Origin: Acinetobacter lwoffii
GTDB taxonomy: Bacteria; Pseudomonadota; Gammaproteobacteria; Pseudomonadales; Moraxellaceae
DNA: 45,613 bases
Assembly (NCBI RefSeq): GCF_002321025.1
Contig: NZ_DCLL01000052.1
Location: 1-45,613 of the forward strand
Direction: 5' to 3'
Shown here: positions 42,090 to 45,613 of the stretch, one piece after another
Position numbering within the stretch: the first letter of the stretch is position 1
Layout: each line of letters opens with the position of its first letter
Made by a program: the position numbers and the translations under genes
The notes under the pieces: generated by a model
Told to the model about the DNA's origin: nothing
What the model saw: the letters and a program-made list of their open reading frames with translations, nothing else
Databases searched by the model: none

Positions 42090-43139
42090 ATGAATACCTC
42101 AAATACATCACAACAACATCATGCTGAAAGCATTTTAACTTTACCCCAGCAGCTTAAGCAACAATTGCCACTGTCTCCGCAATTGGCCAGCCAAGTCGCT
42201 GAACATCGTCAAACCATTCAAAATATATTAGAAGACAAGGATCATCGTTTAATGGTGGTCACAGGCCCATGTTCCATCCATGATGAAGCTTCCGCGCTAG
42301 ACTATGCAGAAAAATTAAAACAGCTTCAGTCACAGCTATCTGATCAGATTTTCCTGGTGATGCGTGCTTATATCGAAAAACCACGGACTACCGTAGGCTG
42401 GAAAGGTTTCCTTTACGATCCAAATCTGGATGGTTCATCCAATATGCAATTGGGCTTGGAAAAATCCCGTGACTTATACCTCAAAATCATTGCAATGGGT
42501 CTGCCGATTGCCTCTGAAATCCTCAGTCCGATGGCAACCGCATATTTCGATGACTTACTAGGTTGGGGGGCGATTGGCGCACGTACTAGCGAATCGCAAA
42601 TTCATCGCGAAATTTCCAGCCATATGCCGTACAGCATCGGTTTCAAAAATGGTACTGATGGCTCGATCCAGATTGCACTAGATGCCATTCAGTCTGCCTC
42701 TCATCCGCATCAATTCCTGGGGATGAGCCAGTCTGGTTTACCATGCATTTTACACTCACAAGGTAATCCTAAAGCACATTTGATTTTACGTGGCTCGAAT
42801 AGCGGACCAAATTACCAATTGTCAGAAATTGAGAAAATCCGGACCAAACATCAGATCGACTTACCGGCATTGGTGATTGACTGTAGTCATGGCAATAGCT
42901 CGAAAAATCCGATGCTGCAGCCTGAAGTATTGGAGCGGATCGTGGCAGAACGCTTACAGACCAATGTTCGTGGTGTAATGCTAGAAAGTCATTTGGTAGA
43001 TGGCAACCAGAAAATTTCTGAGCAAATGACTTATGGTCAATCTGTTACTGATGGATGTCTGGGCTGGACAAAAACCGAACAACTATTGTTAAATATGACT
43101 GACTCACTACGACTCGAAGGTTTGAAGCGTAGTGCTTAA
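42090..43139 (+). CDS. 3-deoxy-7-phosphoheptulonate (DAHP) synthase, attenuated paralogue
   Basis: Class I DAHP synthase of 349 residues, first enzyme of the shikimate pathway. Motifs are VVTGPCSIHDEASALDYAEKL, KPRTTVGWKGF, GARTSESQIHREISS, GFKNGTDG and the C-terminal MLESHLVDGNQK and YGQSVTDGC. It is the paralogue of 14534-15646, slightly shorter at the N-terminus. AGGA lies 9 nt before ATG 42090. The Phe/Tyr/Trp-rich leader implies expression controlled by the charging of aromatic tRNAs. The isozyme type (AroF/G/H) is left open. Confidence 0.92.
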   Translation: MNTSNTSQQHHAESILTLPQQLKQQLPLSPQLASQVAEHRQTIQNILEDKDHRLMVVTGPCSIHDEASALDYAEKLKQLQSQLSDQIFLVMRAYIEKPRTTVGWKGFLYDPNLDGSSNMQLGLEKSRDLYLKIIAMGLPIASEILSPMATAYFDDLLGWGAIGARTSESQIHREISSHMPYSIGFKNGTDGSIQIALDAIQSASHPHQFLGMSQSGLPCILHSQGNPKAHLILRGSNSGPNYQLSEIEKIRTKHQIDLPALVIDCSHGNSSKNPMLQPEVLERIVAERLQTNVRGVMLESHLVDGNQKISEQMTYGQSVTDGCLGWTKTEQLLLNMTDSLRLEGLKRSA

Positions 43140-43150
43140 AACTGAATGAT

Positions 43151-43231
43151 GTCTTTCCTCAATTGATTGGGGAAAGACAGAATCGGATGAGCCTGATCAG
43201 CGCATCTCCCAGATGCTTAAAGCAGCTCATC
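43151..43231. repeat. Cluster of strong hairpins between DAHP synthase and pilU-type gene
   Basis: GTCTTTCCTCAA (43151-43162) pairs with TTGGGGAAAGAC (43167-43178), with one G-U pair and a TTGA loop. GATGAGC (43186-43192) pairs with GCTCATC (43225-43231) and encloses a second perfect hairpin GCATCT-CCC-AGATGC (43202-43216). No T-tract follows on either side. The rest of the gap to 43385 is AT-rich and empty. Confidence 0.6.
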
Positions 43232-43385
43232 AGAGCGTTTGAAAATAAAAATAATGATTAGAACAATTTTATAAATTGAATAAAAATAATTAAATTAAAA
43301 AACAAAAAAATAACAATAATTTATTAGAGGTCTTACTCCAGCTAATTCTATACGGCTGACCAGTCATGATCTCAGGAATCTTGAT

Positions 43386-44564
43386 ATGTATACAACCGAA
43401 TTGCTCGATGAAGCACGTAAATTTATGCACCATATGCTGACCAAGGTGGTTGAATATGGTGGTTCAGACCTTTTTATTACTGCAGATTTCCCACCTAGTA
43501 TTAAACGACAGGGCTTGATGAAACCTTTTGGTCAGCAGAAACTCACACCGGATAAGACCCGCTTATTTGCCTATGCCTTAATGAATGAACGGCAAATTCA
43601 GGAATTTGAATCGGTCATGGAATGTAATTTTGGTATCAGTGTACCCGGTGTTTCGCGTTTTCGGGTGAATGTATTCCAGCAACAGCACAATGTCGGTATG
43701 GTCATTCGGGCCATTACCACAGACATTCCGAGCTTTCAGCAGTTAGGCTTGCCGAGTTCATTGCAGCAGGTCATTATGGAAAAACGTGGATTGATCCTGG
43801 TGGTGGGGGCGACGGGTGTCGGAAAATCTACGACACTGGCTGCCATGCTTGATTATCGTAATACCCATACCGAAGGTCATATTATTACCATTGAAGATCC
43901 GGTGGAATATGTCTATCAGCATAAAAAATCAATGATTACCCAGCGAGAGATCGGGGTGGATTGTATTTCCTGGCATAACGCGCTTATCAATACCATGCGA
44001 CAGGCACCCGATGTGATTGTGATCGGTGAAATCCGTGATACAGACAGTATGGAACACGCTATTGCTTTTGCCGAATCAGGGCATTTATGTCTCGCAACGC
44101 TGCATTCGAATAATGCCGATCAGGCTTTAGACCGGATTATCAACTTTTTTCCGGAAGAGCGCCGGAATCAGTTATTGATGGATCTGTCTGCAAATATGAA
44201 AGCAGTGATTTCCCAGCGCCTGATCCGTACTGAGGATGGTAAAGACCGCCGTGCAGCAGTAGAAATTCTGCTGATTACACCTTTGGTTTCTGACCTGATC
44301 CGTAAAGGTGAGTTTCATGAGCTCAAAACGATTATGGCACGCTCGCGTGAGCTAGGCATGCAGACCTTTGATCAAGCACTCTTTGATTTATACAATCAAG
44401 GCATTATTTCTTATGAGGAAGCTTTGCGTAATGCGGATTCCAGTAATGAATTGCGCCTGCAAATCAAATTAAAGAGCAGTCGTCTCAATCCGGTTTTGCA
44501 GGCGGAAAATATTCAAATTTCTATGCTTGAGCAGTCTAGATCACGCACGCTTTCTACCGATTAA
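43386..44564 (+). CDS. pilU: PilT/PilU-family type IV pilus retraction ATPase
   Basis: Hexameric secretion-type ATPase of 392 residues. Walker A is GATGVGKST (141-149), then ITIEDPVEYVYQHKKS (Asp box), Walker B VIVIGEIRD and the His box LATLHSNNADQALDRI. The N-terminal domain and C-terminal helices fit PilU better than PilT. PilU assists retraction of type IV pili in twitching and DNA uptake. A pilT gene, the usual neighbour, is not in the window, so this may be a stand-alone or second copy. The symbol is therefore moderately certain. Confidence 0.8.
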   Translation: MYTTELLDEARKFMHHMLTKVVEYGGSDLFITADFPPSIKRQGLMKPFGQQKLTPDKTRLFAYALMNERQIQEFESVMECNFGISVPGVSRFRVNVFQQQHNVGMVIRAITTDIPSFQQLGLPSSLQQVIMEKRGLILVVGATGVGKSTTLAAMLDYRNTHTEGHIITIEDPVEYVYQHKKSMITQREIGVDCISWHNALINTMRQAPDVIVIGEIRDTDSMEHAIAFAESGHLCLATLHSNNADQALDRIINFFPEERRNQLLMDLSANMKAVISQRLIRTEDGKDRRAAVEILLITPLVSDLIRKGEFHELKTIMARSRELGMQTFDQALFDLYNQGIISYEEALRNADSSNELRLQIKLKSSRLNPVLQAENIQISMLEQSRSRTLSTD

Positions 44565-44683
44565 TATTGAGTATCTGGGCAAAATAGAATTCGGCTACAA
44601 AGATATGACCAATGTCACTTTTAACCTTAGGTGACATAATCAGTGTCATGGTCTGAAAGTGGATATTTCTATTTTGGACTTAC

Positions 44684-44710
44684 AAAAAAAACCTGGGCAC
44701 CAACCCAGGT
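44684..44710 (-). terminator. Terminator of the small membrane protein gene
   Basis: ACCTGGG (44691-44697) and CCCAGGT (44704-44710). On the minus strand the stem is followed by a seven-T run (44690-44684), so it serves the gene ending at 44778. Confidence 0.85.
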
Positions 44711-44777
44711 CTAAAATTTAAAAAAAAGATAAATATCAGTGCAATAAACTCATTTTTCTAATTTCGCATAACGCCCA

Positions 44778-45167
44778 TTATGTTAATTTTAGAAATTCTT
44801 TAAAGCTCATTGGCTGTTTTTTCACATAAAGATAGACTCCAAATTGCAACACTACAAAGAAACCTACATTTCTTAAAATAGTAAACAATAGATCCTTATT
44901 ACCGAAGATTAAGTCTGTGGCAAACAGCAAAATTACTAATATTGAATGTAAATACAGAGTATGTTTCATCTTATTGTTCAATAGGGTTGCTGCGTTGGTA
45001 TAACCAATTAACGTTAGCCCCAAAAACACAATACTTAGCCCAAAGATAATGCCGATATATGTATAGGGCTCAGGAGTATATTCTAGAATCGTTAATGCGA
45101 TCCCAGTTACAACTGTCAAACCAATGAATGATCCTAAGAAATTCTTTAAATAATATGCTGATTGCAT
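44778..45167 (-). CDS. Small four-helix membrane protein of unknown function
   Basis: A 129-residue protein with four predicted membrane helices: SFIGLTVVTGIALTIL, YIGIIFGLSIVFLGLTLIGY, LYLHSILVILLFATDLIF and LRNVGFFVVLQFGVYLYV. A short basic/acidic C-terminal tail (KKQPMSFKEFLKLT) follows. No family recognised. The Fur-box-like sequence at 45244-45262, about 80 nt upstream of its start, suggests iron-responsive expression. It is monocistronic with its own terminator. The insertion sequence begins about 140 nt beyond its start. Confidence 0.75.
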   Translation of the reverse strand: MQSAYYLKNFLGSFIGLTVVTGIALTILEYTPEPYTYIGIIFGLSIVFLGLTLIGYTNAATLLNNKMKHTLYLHSILVILLFATDLIFGNKDLLFTILRNVGFFVVLQFGVYLYVKKQPMSFKEFLKLT

Positions 45168-45243
45168 GCATGATCTCTTTTTATTAAAAACTGAAAGCCC
45201 TCTGATTCAATACTAGCTCAAAAGGTAGCTACACGATATTATA

Positions 45244-45262
45244 AATAATGATTATCATTTGC
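45244..45262 (-). promoter_or_regulatory. Fur box
   Basis: The sequence AATAATGATTATCATTTGC matches the 19-bp Fur consensus (GATAATGATWATCATTATC) at 16 positions, including the entire central core. It lies in the promoter region of the membrane protein gene. Confidence 0.7.
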
Positions 45263-45308
45263 TTATACTCTTTTGATAAAAAAAGCATAACTAAAAGCCA
45301 TGCCTTGG

Positions 45309-45613
45309 GTGTAACTCCAAAATAGAAATGTCCGGTTTCTCCAAAGTAAAAATGTCCGCTTTTAGAATATGCGCTTTTGCGATTATCGAAGCGGACGGTT
45401 TGATATGTTGGTGTCTATGTCGGATAAAGAACTTAAACGATTGTCGGTCTTGCAGGAAATCTGCGATCAACGCATAACTCAATCCCAGGCTGCTCAGCTA
45501 CTTCATATCTCAGAACGTCAGATCAGACGCTTACTGCAGAAATACAAAGCTCAAGGTCCAGCTGCATTAGCGCATGCCGGTCGTGGCCAAACCAGCAATT
45601 CCAAACTTCCTGA
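45309..45613 (+). mobile_element. Left end of an insertion sequence (ISNCY-like), truncated by window
   Basis: Begins near 45309-45311. It carries two 20-bp near-identical direct repeats, CTCCAAAATAGAAATGTCCG (45315-45334) and CTCCAAAGTAAAAATGTCCG (45339-45358), typical of terminal transposase-binding sequences. The transposase gene follows. The right end and any target-site duplication lie outside the window, so the left boundary is approximate. Confidence 0.7.
45405..45613 (+). CDS. Transposase, N-terminal part (ISNCY-like)
   Basis: The frame from ATG 45405 (or 45417) runs open to the window edge, covering 69 codons. It begins MSDKELKRLSVLQEICDQR and contains a helix-turn-helix, ITQSQAAQLLHISERQIRRLLQKY, followed by GRGQTSN. 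This matches the DNA-binding N-terminus of ISNCY-type transposases with a downstream integrase core that cannot be seen here. The subterminal repeats just upstream support the call. Confidence 0.75.
   Translation, partial: MLVSMSDKELKRLSVLQEICDQRITQSQAAQLLHISERQIRRLLQKYKAQGPAALAHAGRGQTSNSKLP

Noticed and set aside
45315..45358. Two 20-bp repeats as a CRISPR-like array.
   Set aside because: Only two copies separated by four bases, at an IS end; best read as transposase-binding repeats.

Overview
The window looks like chromosomal DNA of an Acinetobacter-like gammaproteobacterium (Moraxellaceae). The reasons are the protein character, the moderate-to-low GC content, an AlkM-type alkane hydroxylase divergent from an AraC-type regulator, the prmB-aroC pair, TTG/GTG starts on lpxB and ispF, and a lipid-oriented gene content. 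The genus is an inference from gene content, not from a marker gene.

Layout. 1-6400: two terminators, a lipoprotein lytic transglycosylase, a GNAT, a two-gene acyl-CoA dehydrogenase (ACAD) operon and an ABC1/UbiB kinase-like protein. 6500-10900: an LprI-like secreted protein, prmB-aroC, a GNAT and an AEC-family permease. 11000-12650: a tandem glycine riboswitch in front of a DadA-type D-amino acid dehydrogenase. 12700-18200: housekeeping genes ispF, a DAHP synthase, a TSUP permease and lpxB, plus a degenerate tyrosine-phosphatase-like protein. 18200-22450: alkane module with an AraC-type regulator, alkane 1-monooxygenase and a 600-residue ACAD. 22500-25150: GlxA-type regulator and a marR-MFS operon. 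25400-27980: cytochrome bd (CIO-type) operon with a 35-residue accessory subunit. 28060-33690: SNase-like nuclease, then a LysR regulator divergent from an ACAD/APH-kinase/histidine-phosphatase/SDR operon that resembles 4-hydroxyacyl-CoA catabolism. 34100-41600: desaturase, SGNH hydrolase, uracil-DNA-glycosylase-like protein, a flavin-oxidase-like pseudogene, a phospholipase-D-type lipoprotein, glutathione-dependent formaldehyde dehydrogenase and a glycine-zipper protein. 41700-44570: a second DAHP synthase with an elaborate leader, and a PilU-type ATPase. 44780-end: a small membrane protein with a Fur-box-like sequence upstream, then the left end of an insertion sequence whose transposase runs off the window.

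How the parts work together. Many genes serve lipid and hydrocarbon use: alkane hydroxylation, four ACADs, a desaturase, an aldehyde/alcohol-type dehydrogenase and a terminal oxidase. Two DAHP synthases feed the shikimate pathway, which aroC completes to chorismate.

The most interesting observations are these. (1) The leader of the second DAHP synthase carries two aromatic-rich leader peptides and a complete terminator/anti-terminator arrangement behind a good promoter. (2) The adjacent ACAD pair at 1720-4238 has complementary active-site losses, which suggests an obligate heteromer with a shared active site. (3) The lva/ACAD11-like operon contains an RHG phosphatase homologue that has lost its second catalytic histidine. 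(4) A 12-mer, AAATAGCCTAAG, occurs five times, always on the same strand.
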